NCBI RefSeq assembly: GCF_000002995.4
Contig: NW_025062479.1
Coordinates: 22,936,721 to 23,000,720, forward strand
DNA: 64,000 nucleotides
From: Brugia malayi
Taxonomy: Eukaryota > Nematoda > Chromadorea > Rhabditida > Onchocercidae
Direction of reading: 5' to 3'
In this document: one piece after another, positions 13,414 through 24,736 of the stretch
Numbering within the stretch: position 1 is the stretch's first letter
Layout: every line of letters begins with the position of its first letter
The notes under the pieces: generated by a model
The model's database searches: none
What the model saw: the letters and a program-made list of their open reading frames with translations, nothing else
What the model was told of the DNA's origin: nothing
Program-made: the position numbers and the translations under genes

Positions 13414-14551
13414 TCATATATACTTCTTCTATTTCATGTCATCGATGTTTCCTTTTCTTTCACATATGAATCGCATTTTAAAATGACCAAATCTTCTGAT
13501 ATTCTGAACAAAAATAAAAAAAAAAAAAGAAGATACGCATAAAGCAATTAAATTTTGTGATCGAAGTAAAAAGTAATAAATTAAAGTAAAAAGTAAAAGA
13601 AGATCTCATAAACCAATTAAATTTTTTGATCGAAGTAAAAAGTAATAAATTCTGCCATATAATTATTCCACATATATATCCCAAATAATCGCAGGGATAA
13701 GGTTAGTTTCATGTGCCAAAAAATTGCAGCGAATATGACTTTATAATACTTTATCAAACTACAATACTAGAAGTGACACAATCATGATTGACTGACATTA
13801 ACTGCATGAATAAATAATATCAGCAGTGATTTGTTTACATCAACAATCGAAATAAATAATATAAATAAGTAGCACATAAAATAATAATGCATTATTAATA
13901 AAAACGTGATATAGGAATACAATACAGGAAAATCTATATTACACTATCAGTAATAATGCAATATAGAACACATTTAACATAAGAAAACTTCGACTTCAAC
14001 TTCTCACATATTCGTAAACGCTGCACCGTCTTGTCCTTAACTCATTTAATTTTTTTACAAATTTAAATTGATTTGCTGAAAATATAGCAATAGGATTGGG
14101 TTTTCAAAGTGTTGGTTGAATCCATTAATATTCAAACTTGATTGTTTAAATGCACCGCTATTACACCATAAATATGAATTCTTATAAATTTAAAATTTGA
14201 AAAAATAATCTTTGTTAAAAATTCTCTTAATACATTTAATCTTGAATACGATAATAGCTGTAACAGGATTTGGAGAATAGAAGAAAATGAATAAAGGTCA
14301 AGAAAACATCCCAATAATGGAATTTACAGCAAGAGAAGGATCGATACTCTTGTCTTAAAAATTACAAATTCTGAGTTGCTGCTAGAATCTTGCGAATACT
14401 ACAGCACATTCACTTGCACCTATCTCTAGTAATACAATTATACTTAAGGCCGTCGAAAGCGTTATGTAATCATCAACACAACGGTTTGACCGTTGACAAT
14501 ATCCTGAATTCATTAGTATGAAGTACTTGATGGATTCATTATTTAATTTAT
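13414..14551. other. Intergenic, TAF1B upstream region
   Basis: About 1.1 kb between the TAF1B start and the SGF29 stop. It contains a two-copy direct repeat (separate entry) and otherwise unremarkable AT-rich DNA. No exon seen. Confidence 0.55.
13526..13651. repeat. Two-copy tandem repeat, ~69-bp period, upstream of TAF1B
   Basis: A unit beginning AGAAGAT and ending AAAAAGTAATAAATT occurs twice, offset about 69 bp. The core CAATTAAATTTT..TGATCGAAG starts at 13545 and again at 13614, with few mismatches. Confidence 0.8.
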
Positions 14552-16593
14552 TCATTTCTTTATAGCACGACGTTTATATACTTTCGGCACTTTATGAGTG
14601 AGAACATAACGTTGGGGAACTGGAAGAGGCGGTGAATAACCTTGCGGGAAAGCTGAATCCTCGAATGCCACTAAATAATCATCAGCTGCTGTAACTGGTA
14701 CCTGATCGATTACTCCCTGAATAAGAAACACTATCTTATGAGATATAGATTTTCGTTTTTCCCTGTTTGATAATTTATTCAGACACAATATATGCTATTT
14801 AAAGAAAACTAATAAAATAGACAAAATTCCGAATATTAGCTATTATCATACTGCTTTTGTCTTCTGCATAATAAATTAACATCTAGCATAATTTAAATCT
14901 CTTTCAATGAATCTTTTCACAGTTCTAATACTTTAGTACTTACCTTATAAAAGCATGTTGTTTGAGGATAAAGAGCAAGAACGATAGCACCTACAGGAAA
15001 CAGTGCATGACTGTCACGTAAAGGATCTGCACGCCATCTCGGTAACGGAATCATACGACTTCTTCGAACAATATATTTGGCTTTTTGTTCATCATCGACA
15101 TCTTTAACTTCATATTTCGAGGATGCAAAAACACTGGTCACCTCAGCAAGCATCCATATTCCATCAATGAATGCCGCTACTTCCATACCAACCTAAAACT
15201 TTGCATACCATTAAACAGTCACTTAAAATAAATTTTAAAAAAAGTTGGATTAAAATCTTTTCACTGAAATTGAATTATGATCTGCAAAATCTTTGAAACC
15301 TTCAAAGACATCGATACAAATGCTGGAATGGCACCAACTAATGCCGGTGGATGAGTATCTGGTGGTCCAATCCAGAGCGGAGCAGTGCGCGCACTCTGCG
15401 ATAACATTTGCATCAACTCACCACGACCTACTAAGTTACTGCGTTGTAACTCATATTTTCTTTTGCGTAACTTTTCGATATCTTCCAAAAGGTTCCTGAC
15501 GCAAGTAGCTTCTACCTCGCAGGCTTTTTTAGCTGAAAAAAATTTTATAAATCAACATTTCAATTAACAAATAAACTAAAAAAGTAGCGAAAATAAAATT
15601 CCAAAAAGAAGTTTCAAACAAATATATATATGAGAGGAAATGAGTTAACAATACATTTATGTCTCTAATCTAGTACGAGAAAATCCAAAAAGTGGAAAAC
15701 TTCAAAACAACTGAAAAATCCAATGTAATAAAATTTTTTGTAACTATTATTCAATCAATATGAAGAAATGGCAGAAAAAAAACTTAGCCCTTTCTCATGC
15801 CTCTACTGATTAAAATTACCCATGGAAAACACTTAAGAAACGTAAAATTCAAACTATGGAAAATAATTCTCTAAAATCACTAACACGCCATGCATTTAAC
15901 AGATATACCCACAAATTATAGATGAAACAAAAGAAATACCGTTTTCGTACAGATTTAATACTCGGCTTCGGAGAGCACCACTCAATTTGCATCCAATACT
16001 GAGCTTATTCTTATCAACTAATTCCTGTAGGGTAGACAATGATTCATTAACTTTCTTCTTCAGCGGAATTACTGACTTCATCTGTAAGATATTATAAGCA
16101 GTTAAAACAAAACAATGGTTGTTTCTTTCTAAAAATATGATAGACTGAAAAAGATCCTAAGTAGATTGTTGCCTGGATAAAACTAGTAATCTATTCTTGA
16201 AATATTAGGCCCAAATAATCTATTCCATTAACAGAATTACCACAACTACTTCTGACAACTTGTTGCAGCTGTCAATCTCGGTAATGGAAAAAAACAAACA
16301 CAGGTTTTCTGGAAAAGATGTTCAAACACTTTCTTCATTTAACCAACAGAAATAGAAATATGAACACTTGGTAGTGCTTTCTTCGCTTGCTTTAAAAATC
16401 CACAAACAAATTTTGTTCAGTGTTATTTACTGTTATCATTTTCAATCAAATAGGTTGGATCTCAAAAAAAAAAAAGAACATTTTGCACAGAAGAATAATT
16501 TAGTACCTTTTTCTGGATATCCTGTAGTGCAATTTGCAACTTTTCTTCATCTTTATCCAGCTCACTATTACGTCGTCGCTTACTTCGACGCAT
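14552..16593 (-). CDS. SGF29: SGF29, SAGA-associated double-Tudor histone reader
   Basis: Five exons: 16507-16593, 15940-16081, 15300-15532, 14944-15192, 14552-14716, total 291 residues, close to human SGF29 (293). The start at 16593 is fixed by an in-frame TAA just upstream. The N-terminal third is a charged, probable coiled-coil part (LDKDEEKLQIALQDIQKK; EVEATCVRNLLEDIEKL). Then comes the family signature MQMLSQSARTAPLWIGPP and the tandem Tudor SGF29_C domain: WMLAEVTSV, RSRMIPLPRW, ALYPQTTCFYK and FEDSAFPQGYSPPLPVPQRY. The aromatic residues that bind methylated H3K4 in human SGF29 (in YPQTTCFY and the FEDxx motif) are kept. SGF29 sits in the SAGA/ATAC HAT module with GCN5, ADA2 and ADA3. 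It lies 120 bp downstream of the MZT1-like gene on the same strand. Confidence 0.93.
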
Positions 16594-16712
16594 TCTTTCA
16601 CTCAATTGCTTTCTTTTTTAGATCCCTAAAATTTGAATGGAATTTGAAGTATTGGAGTAACTAAGTTGAAAAATATAATAATCACTGTTTAACATATCTG
16701 TCCGCTTATATT
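16594..16712 (-). promoter_or_regulatory. Operon-like gap with candidate trans-splice acceptor
   Basis: Only 119 bp separate the MZT1-like stop from the SGF29 ATG. A TTTTAG acceptor at 16626-16627 sits 34 bp before the SGF29 ATG, with no donor between. This is the spacing and layout of a nematode operon whose downstream gene receives a spliced leader. Inferred. Confidence 0.5.
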
Positions 16713-17147
16713 CTAACATTCACTTAATATAATGACACTAAGGCACGCACTAAGGGCAATAGATTTAATCTGAATGAAATAAAAAAAAAAAAGAAACCTT
16801 TCCGGAATAACGAATTATAGCGTCAATGAGACTTCGATATGAAACACCTTTCTGCAGCAATTCCACGCAAACCAATAACTGAGATGGTGTTAGAGGAACA
16901 CGAAGAAAAACGGCTAAACTTTCAATCACTAAAAATTGTCAATCAATCTACCTTATGAAAAGATTACTGCTAAGATTTTTACTTTCTTAGAACAAGTTCC
17001 ATTAATAGAAATAAGCATGAAAACAAAAATATAAATGCACCATATACTAATTAAATTTTATCAAAATTTACCAATGAATAACTTACACTCAGTAGTTTCC
17101 TTCGATAACTGAATATTCTCTTTTAAGCCAGATTGCTGGAAACTCAT
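16713..17147 (-). CDS. MZT1: MOZART1-like gamma-tubulin complex protein
   Basis: Three exons: 17087-17147, 16798-16928, 16713-16769, encoding about 82 residues, the usual size for MZT1. Splice phases close (61 nt, then 131 nt, then 57 nt with stop). The central part reads ETTELIESLAVFLRVPLTPS then QLLVCVELLQKGVSYRSLI, which fits the MZT1 pattern of a helix followed by L-x-x-C-x-x-L-x-x-x-G-[VI]-x-x-x-x-L. MZT1 binds the N-termini of gamma-tubulin complex proteins and helps recruit and activate gamma-TuRC at microtubule-organising centres. The last exon (starting IKSIALSACL) is hydrophobic and less family-like, so the C-terminus is the weakest part of the model. Identification is by pattern only; no search was run. 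Confidence 0.7.
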
Positions 17148-18271
17148 GAGAACCAACCCTTGAAAAAAAAGAAGTCTTTCATTCGAAAGAAAAAGAGTAT
17201 AATATTTCGTGTAAATAGAAAATATCGCCCAAGAGTCTTTTGTAAATTATTAACATTCCAAAATGATAGAACATAAAATCCTTGCTACAGAGGTCAGAGA
17301 TCCTTTAAATTCAAATAAGCAAACTCCACAGCTTTATAATTAACTGATTAACCATCTTTTTTATCTTTTCAAATGCTTACAGCACAATTTAAGCAATATC
17401 CGTATTTTGTAAAAGTATATAAAAGTATTCGTATAAAATTTATTCATAAGTAGTCAACTTTCTTTCACTCAATTTATTCTAGTATTTTAACAATTTCTAG
17501 TAGAAGTAGCAAATGATATTATCTGACTGAACAGATATTTCGTACGATAGCATGAACCAGTATTGCTTAAACTCAAATAAAATGTACAAATTTATTCAAA
17601 TTTATACTAGGAAAAAATAATTTCCAAACCATTTAAAAGTGTCATGTAAAAACAAACAAATTAAATACACTCTACATTCACTTCAAATTTCCTTCCCTTC
17701 TTCTCTTAAGCACTTCCTGCTCTGTTCCACATAACACGACATCAGTATTTTGAAAAAAAAAAAAATCACCATAAAAATGAAAAACACAAACTTTTGAAAA
17801 TTTTTAATTTTTGCATTCCAACTATAAGTTAGATAATTTGTGTTTAGGTAATGTAATAATAGATTTTTCGGAAATGGCGATAACAGATTTGGATCACCTC
17901 AAGACGAAAACTCTCACATTTTAATTCGCCAAAGTAATTTGATATCTAATGCATGGATCAAAAGTAATGAATTTAGATTAACAAGAAATGACAGGGTTGA
18001 ATGAATTAGTTTAGCAATAAAATTTTGGGAAATTTTCATCCTGAAAAGAACAATAAAATTAAGGCAATGTACAGAAGATAATCAACTATACAATTAATAT
18101 AAACAAATCTAATGAATGTTTGCTTCTTTAGAAATGTTTAACAATTGAAGTAGCACATCTCACTCGTGAAAACCTCTTAATAGTTAAAAAATAAAATAAA
18201 TAAAATAAACATAATGACTCTAAGTTTATTTATGACTCTCTCTCTCTCTCTCATCAAATGACATATTCTAT
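17148..18271. other. Intergenic, between TSEN54 and MZT1-like gene
   Basis: About 1.1 kb, AT-rich, with a short CT microsatellite at about 18236-18252. No coding signal recognised. Confidence 0.55.
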
Positions 18272-19237
18272 TTACAGACAAACTGCTTGATGATCGATAT
18301 TATAAAATACAACATCAGCATGTTGAACAACAGCTATTAACAACTTCCCATCAACAATCTTCAAACTTAACCAATGCAAATCAGAAACGGATGGAAATGG
18401 AAAACGAAAATTTACAATTAATAGTCGATATAATGGTTTAGGTGAAAGATTACGACAAAATGTACCATCACCCGCATATATATCATAGTCAATAGGTAAA
18501 TGAATGAAATCTGAGACATCTGCTGAAGGATTCAATTTCAATATCTTTGCTCGCTCCTTACGATAATCTGACCAAGTTGGGACACGATTAGAGAATTGAT
18601 CAAATCTTGGCCAGTAACGAGGTCTTAGAATTTCTCTGAAATTTCTTTGGCTCTCATCATATTTATTCCAATTAATTTGTTCGATGTTTGCAGTAGGAAA
18701 ATCTTCACATACACCAAATACTTCCATTAATTTTGGATTACGACGAAAATTAGTCATTGTTAGTTTCATCGACTTCATAGTGGGAAACTGATCAAGAAGA
18801 TTGACAGGAAAGAGAAATTTTGGCTTAAGCTCCCATTGCTCATCATTTTCATCGTCTATCGACGTTCCAAAAGCCTTGTACGGTATCACAACATAGCCAG
18901 CACGTTTTAAATATGAATAAACAAAAAATTTTTCTGGTGTAATTAGAAATGTTTGCAGTAATCGATAGCATTCCTGTACAGATAATTGCATTCCATGATG
19001 AAGAACAACAGCTAAGCCAACTTCGACCATCCAAACTACTTCCTCTACGAAAAAGTAATGACCATCTCTCCGTCTGATGCCCATCTTCATTTCACAAGCA
19101 TTTCGCAATTGAAGTGCTTTAAAAACTTTATCCTCAGCATTATACTCAATCAATGTTAACCTCTGACTGCTTCGCGCATTGTCTGATACATACTTGAAAT
19201 GGGAATTCACCGTACCACATCTTGTTTTACATTCCAT
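18272..19237 (-). CDS. TSEN54: TSEN54, tRNA-splicing endonuclease subunit
   Basis: A single uninterrupted 321-codon frame, striking in a neighbourhood where other genes carry many introns. The N-terminal Sen54 domain is clear: YFFVEEVVWMVEVGLAVVLH, HGMQLSVQECYRLL (from residue 81) and VYSYLKRAGYVV (from residue 106). The C-terminal part (LYRLLIVNFRFPFP; LLIAVVQHADVVFYNID) fits the family's endonuclease-like fold. TSEN54 is a structural partner of the catalytic TSEN2 in the heterotetramer that removes pre-tRNA introns in the nucleus. It is shorter than human TSEN54 (526), lacking the long variable middle. The lack of introns may be ancestral loss or origin as a retrocopy; the frame is intact, so it is treated as functional. 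Confidence 0.9.
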   Translation of the reverse strand: MECKTRCGTVNSHFKYVSDNARSSQRLTLIEYNAEDKVFKALQLRNACEMKMGIRRRDGHYFFVEEVVWMVEVGLAVVLHHGMQLSVQECYRLLQTFLITPEKFFVYSYLKRAGYVVIPYKAFGTSIDDENDEQWELKPKFLFPVNLLDQFPTMKSMKLTMTNFRRNPKLMEVFGVCEDFPTANIEQINWNKYDESQRNFREILRPRYWPRFDQFSNRVPTWSDYRKERAKILKLNPSADVSDFIHLPIDYDIYAGDGTFCRNLSPKPLYRLLIVNFRFPFPSVSDLHWLSLKIVDGKLLIAVVQHADVVFYNIDHQAVCL

Positions 19238-20745
19238 TAGTATTCACTACAATAGAAAATTTAAATCTTCAACATTCTCTAATATAATTGAACTTTTGAA
19301 ACTTAGCATATTTCAGTTGACGAAAAAAAAAAAAAAAAAAATTGCTGATCAATAGAGAGCACTCAAAAAGTACACTGCCCTTCATTAATCAAATTCCAGC
19401 TACCATTAATGAATTCGATTTAACTAACAGAAATATTCAATACTCAGTATTATTATATAGTAAACAAAATAACTTATTAATTGTTCAATATTCCAATTAA
19501 ACTGATAATACTAGCAAAATCCAATATATATGCATTTCAAAAATCCAGAAACTTCAAAAATTTTATCCCAGACATTTGCTGCCATAAAATTTAATCCGTG
19601 AAAAATGAAATAACAAAGGTAATCCTATAAACACCCATCTCAGCTCTATCTCAGATACATCACGCCGTGAAGTCAGCCAATCCAAGGCACATTCCGTCGC
19701 ATCAGTCACCTATTTTAATCTATTCCTGACTTAGCTATCGATAAGATATGTTCTAATATGCTTTAAAAATCTAAATCAAATTTTGAAAAAACGTAAATCT
19801 GCTGAAATAAGCTGACCAAAAATTTCAAATTATCAATGTCATTTGAAATTTCTCAACAATAATATAATTAATTCACTGAAATAACCCTTAAAACAAGGAG
19901 ATCATATAGTGATATGTTGTAAACATATTATTCTAAAATAGTTTCAGGATAAGAAATTGAAGTATCTATTTTTTCCATTTTCCACCTACATACGCATCAC
20001 GTTCACTCAATGCTACAATTATTAGCCATTATTTTTTTTAGAAAATAATAATTACACCTTATCTTGCTGTTTTTCGCTTTCGTCACAAGAAAAAAAAGAA
20101 AAAAAAAATCAGTTATCAATCACTAAGATAACTAACATTTAAAAGCATAAAACTGCCTTAAATATTTCTAAACCTTTACAATCTAAATATCAAAAAGATC
20201 ACAAAAATTCCAAATTCTGCTATCCGAACTACTAAATTATGCTCTCGACTAATCAAAAATTATTCTAAGAATTTCGAATTTGGCAGCAACCAACCAATTT
20301 GTGCACCCTGACCTTTTTTTTTTTTTTTTTTTTTTTTGGATTTCTAATTCTGAAACGGTCTGAAAATGAATCATCCAGATGGAATATTATGAAAAAACCA
20401 GGTTTCAATAAGCCAAAAACATCAAAAATCATACTTGCATTGTACATTCATTCTATCGTACATTTACAAGTGTTATTCACATAATTCTAACGTGTAACAC
20501 GTGTTACTATAATTTCTGTTAAATTTAATCAGCTATCACAATGATATGACAAAATATTGCTATTTTATATTTTATGCAAATTAGCTTTTATGCAAAATAT
20601 TACTTCAAAACGATGTTCATTTATAAGTGAAATAATAACTTGGAAATTTATTTTTACCAAATGTTAGCTAACTGATTATTACTTTTAACGACTAATTCTT
20701 CCTTCTTTTTCTCGAGCCTATACGAAAAGTGTAGAGAATTATAAC
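19238..20745. other. Intergenic, divergent promoter region of TSEN54 and Arg-rich gene
   Basis: About 1.5 kb between two divergent starts. It holds several poly-A/T runs (for example 19323-19340 and 20313-20337) and no exon that I can support. Confidence 0.55.
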
Positions 20746-21669
20746 ATGACGGATAGTGATGTTTATTATATCGGAAATTTAATTCTTAATGGTGCTGGCG
20801 ATGGACAATCACCACAAGCTTTAAACTTAATACCATTGGTAATAATATAATAAAAGTAATCCAAAGCAAATGATAATAATATAACTGAATTCCTTGATAA
20901 GAAAGAATAAAAATTGAAATTACGGAGAATTTGTAAAATTGAATCTTATTGATTTAATTAACTTTTTTTTTTTTTTTTTGTTAATCATTTTTATTGTTCA
21001 TTTTTGATTACTAACATATTCAATTTCCTCTCTCTCTCTCTCTTTTACTTTTTTTTTTGCTTCTCTCCTCTTTCTCTCTCATATAAAAACGATAAATTGT
21101 TTTGAATTATTGTTTGTTTCAGTTAAATTAAAAATGTTGCCTTTTCAAACTTTAATTTTAGATTTAATTTTAGATCATTTTTTTTTCTTTTTTTTTTTTT
21201 TTTTTTGTTTTAGCATCGACGAATCATAACACCTAATTATGCGCGTATGCAAATTAGACGACTTCAAATTGTGCGAAATTTTGTTGCTCAGCAAATTGAA
21301 CCAATTCCAGAAAATATAATTGCACAAAGATTAATACAATTAGACAGAAATGAAAATGATGAATCTGATGATCATTCTCGAAGTAGTCAAGAACGTCGTA
21401 ATCGAGATGCGCTACAGTTACGTGGTCGTGGCAGAGGTTTGAGAAGAAGAGCAGCTAGTGCTATTAGAAGAAATTCCAGAAGAAGAACAGCTAGTGCTAT
21501 GAGAAGAACATCCACTGAAACATTCAGAAGAAGAATCAGAAGAAGAAGATCAATGACAAGACCTAGAATTAGATCACTGTCACCACCAAATTCATCCATT
21601 TTACAAACTGCAATTGAAGTATCGCAAAATCGTAGCATGCATGAAAATTTGAGGTTATTGTCCATGTAA
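20746..21669 (+). CDS. Arginine-rich protein of unknown function
   Basis: Two exons, 20746-20838 and 21214-21669, joined in phase 0 across an intron with CT- and T-rich tracts; 182 residues. Exon 1 reads MTDSDVYYIGNLILNGAGDG. The N-terminal half is ordinary sequence (RRLQIVRNFVAQQIEPIPEN). From about residue 100 it becomes strongly basic: RGRGRGLRRR, then two near-identical 12-residue units (RRRAASAIRRNS and RRRTASAMRRTS), then RRRIRRRRSMTRPRIRSLSP. The Arg/Ser-rich tail looks like a nucleic-acid-binding or SR-like region and could be a substrate for SR kinases, but no folded domain was recognised. Poly(A)-type AATAAA motifs follow at about 21880-21995. The gene is probably real because of the clean GT/AG pair and unbroken frame; its function is unknown. 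Confidence 0.65.
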
Positions 21670-22439
21670 ATTTTAAATTTAAATTTTAAATATAAAGTAA
21701 TTATTTATATGTAAGTGAAAATTTAACTGAATATGTGATATTATTCATTAAAATTTAGGATAAAGTTTAAAATCTAAACTAAAACTTTTTCTTTTTCAGA
21801 AGATGAAAATGATGATTTTTAATCTCAACAAAAAAAAAAAAAAAAAAAAAAATCAGCAAAAAAATTAGTGCAATAAAAGCTGATGAAGAATTTGAGCATT
21901 TTGCTATCGAATGCATCATTTCACAGCCAAACTTGAACATTCATCATTTGAATATTTCTTTTAATTCTATTTTCACACTTTGAACAAATGAATAAAGCAA
22001 TTAAATAAATTCTTTATGTTCATGAAAAGAAAAAAAAATAAATAAATGTGAATCTTAAAAAAAAAAGAAAGAAAAAAAAGAGTTTGAAAATGAATGAATA
22101 AATTTTGGTACAATTAATCAAATTAGGCTAATTATTAATGGAATGAAATGAAATGAAATAAAATTGATTGTTAAGATCGTGAACATTCGTTACTTTTCAT
22201 GAAAATTCTATTATCCGTTTAATATTTAATCTAAATTTTCTACATTTCTTCATTCATTCCGAATTAATTTGCATAAAGAATTTTTTTTTTTATTAACTAA
22301 ATTTTGTGCAAATTAAAAAAAAAAAAAAATATCACACATTTTAATACTAACTATAAAAGAATTGTAAAAATAGGAATGAGTCATTTGGTTCAATTATAAT
22401 TTACCGGAAGCAATTTGCTATTCCGGTAACTGTAATTTA
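21670..22439. other. Intergenic, AT-rich with A-tracts
   Basis: Holds likely 3' UTR and poly(A) signals of the upstream gene and several A-tracts. No exon seen. An in-frame open stretch directly before 22440 (22380-22439) could extend the next gene. Confidence 0.5.
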
Positions 22440-23942
22440 ATGGCAAAGGAAATATCTGTTGCAATACCAATGGAGGAAGGCGATCCACTTGGAGCAGTCC
22501 CCAATGATAAGCTTATCATTGTTAAAGTTCAACCCGGAACGCTTGCAGAGGGAAATCTTAAGGTTCTCTAAAAAACAGAAAAAAAAAAAAAAAAAAAACA
22601 TTAATTACTCATTTTTCATACAGAATCTCTCAAAAGTAAATTAATATTTGGTCTGAAAATTTTATTCAAAAATAATTAATATTTAATCTGATAAATGTTA
22701 TTCAAAAGTAATATTAATATTTGGTCTGAAAATTTTATTCAAAAATAATTAATATTTAGTCCGATAAATGTAATTCATTTATATGTTATAATTAGATTGG
22801 CGACCAGGTATTGAAATTAAACAATACAATTGTTCAAAATTGTGATCACTTCTTTCAATTACTTCGTTTTGCGCCACCATGCGCAACTATCACGTTAGTG
22901 AGAGATGAAAAGAAAGCAGCTGAACTTGAAGCAAAAGTTCTTATACCTCCCGATCGAGCTAAATTAATTACGCGTCGTGATGGATACATGTATTTCGTAT
23001 GTTATACTTGGTTTTAATAATTATTTGAGACTAATAAAAACTTATTAAATTTACTTTTGCTGAAAGGTATTTAAACAAAAATAATATTATAATTTAGTAA
23101 TACAATTACAAATAATTAATAATAATAATAAATAAATAATAAAAAGTCAAAGACAGCAAAATGAAACAAAAATATGTTATGCAAAGAATTATAAAAATTA
23201 GATAACAAGTTGATTAATTAAAGGTAGCTCGACTTGAATGGAAACCTGGTGGTCCAAAACTTGGTCTTGGTATCAAACACTACCAGAATCGTGTGCTTGT
23301 TTCTCGATGTGATCCAGGTTCACTAGCATCACAACAACTTCAAGTTGGAGATCATCTGATCGATATTGATGGTCATCCAGTCACTGATAAGGATGTTTGT
23401 CGTGAGCTTCTTCTCAAGAGTCTTCAGGCTAATCGTTTCGTTACAACCGTTGTAGAACGTCCGGAAACAATGGAAGCAAGACATTGGGTACAAGGCGCAC
23501 TTGCCGCTTCCGTCGCTCAAGCTCCGTCAGTTGCTATGAATAGCGATGTACGCGCTATTGCAGCTCGAGAGCGACAAAAATTACAAAAAGCCATTGTGGT
23601 TTGTTTGTTTGTTTGTTTGTTTTTTTAAACGAGAAATTTTGCATTTCTAAATTTCCATGGATTTTTTCTCAAAAAAAAAAATGTTACATTAGCTAAATTT
23701 TTAATACATTATTGGTATTTATTGTAAATGATTAATTCTGAAGAAATATGAAAATGTTAGAATATTTGTAATTTTTAAAAAATATTAAATTTCAAAAAAA
23801 AAGTTAATTTTAGCCAAAGAAAAGCTGTTTAAGAAGAAGCACTTCAATGGGAAAACGAGTGAATATCGATGAGGGTAAAGCAATGGAATTTATAATTGCT
23901 AGTGATAACGAAGGCAAAAGTCTTCGTCATGTTCGCAAATAA
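22440..23942 (+). CDS. Tandem PDZ-domain protein
   Basis: Four exons: 22440-22562, 22796-22996, 23224-23595 (or 23598), 23814-23942, about 274 residues. PDZ1 runs from about residue 3 to 80: [50 protein letters not shown]2 starts in exon 3: [40 protein letters not shown]. The carboxylate-binding loops are PLGA and LGLG. PDZ domains bind C-terminal peptides of membrane or signalling proteins, so this is probably a small scaffold. Similar two-PDZ proteins are common in nematodes, but I cannot assign a named orthologue. The tail is basic ([15 protein letters not shown]). The ATG at 22440 is chosen as the first Met of the open frame; the frame stays open back to 22380, so an upstream exon is possible. 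Confidence 0.82.
22643..22790 (+). repeat. Tandem duplication in PDZ-gene intron 1
   Basis: A 73-bp unit beginning AATATTTGGTCTGAAAATTT at 22643 recurs at 22716. Each unit is itself two related halves (TTGGTCTGAAAA and TTTAATCTGATAAA). It fills most of the intron up to the acceptor at 22794. Confidence 0.8.
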
Positions 23943-24736
23943 TTAAAATGATTCAGATGTCAAATTGAAATAATTGCTGTCACATAATCTCTACTAAAAA
24001 TAAACACTATAATTTTTCTAGTAAACTTCATTAAGACGCTAATCGTACCAAAAATTTCTATAATTTGTTAGATAACAAATCAGGAAATGCCGGCCGGATC
24101 CAATTAATAACTGTTCAGGATGTCATTTTTTCCTCCTTTTTTTTTTTTTTTGTCACAAAATCCTTTTATTATATTTTGTGGATGAAGAAATCTATCACAT
24201 ATAAAGCGACAATCTATTTAGATGCAAAATGAGACTTTAAACACTTTAAAATTCTACTGCATTCAATAAACCGGTTATTCACATCGTTGCTGGCAAATTT
24301 TTTAATGCTCATTTTATAAAATTTTTTAAATGAGAGAAAATTGGACAACATTTGCTAGACATTTTTCTATTAAATGAACTTCGATCAGACAAAATTTAAT
24401 CAAGAATTCTGAATTTCGAATTTTTCTGAACAAACGATTAATGAATGATTTAATTAGCGCCTTTTCCGCCATAAAATTATAGCTTATTTAATCCATAGAT
24501 GTATGCATAATTGAAATCACAAATTTAAGAATGTTAACCGGTTTTCCAATCCGGTTTGTATATGATTTGCGTAAAATTATTAGAAATGGATTTAGTAAAA
24601 GATATATCAAAGATAATTCAATATGTTCATTGCACAGGTATAATTGCAAGTATAAAGTAGAGTTAGGTATTCATTAGAATAAATGAGATCGTTCTAACGT
24701 GGAATAGTTAGTTGGGTACGTTAACGTTGACGTACG
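23943..24736. other. Intergenic, between convergent PDZ and unnamed genes
   Basis: Likely 3' UTRs of both genes. AATAAAC follows the PDZ stop at about 24000. No other feature recognised. Confidence 0.5.

Noticed and set aside
21387..21665. 92-codon minus-strand frame
   Set aside because: Antisense shadow of the Arg-rich exon; Arg codons read as Leu/Ser on the other strand.
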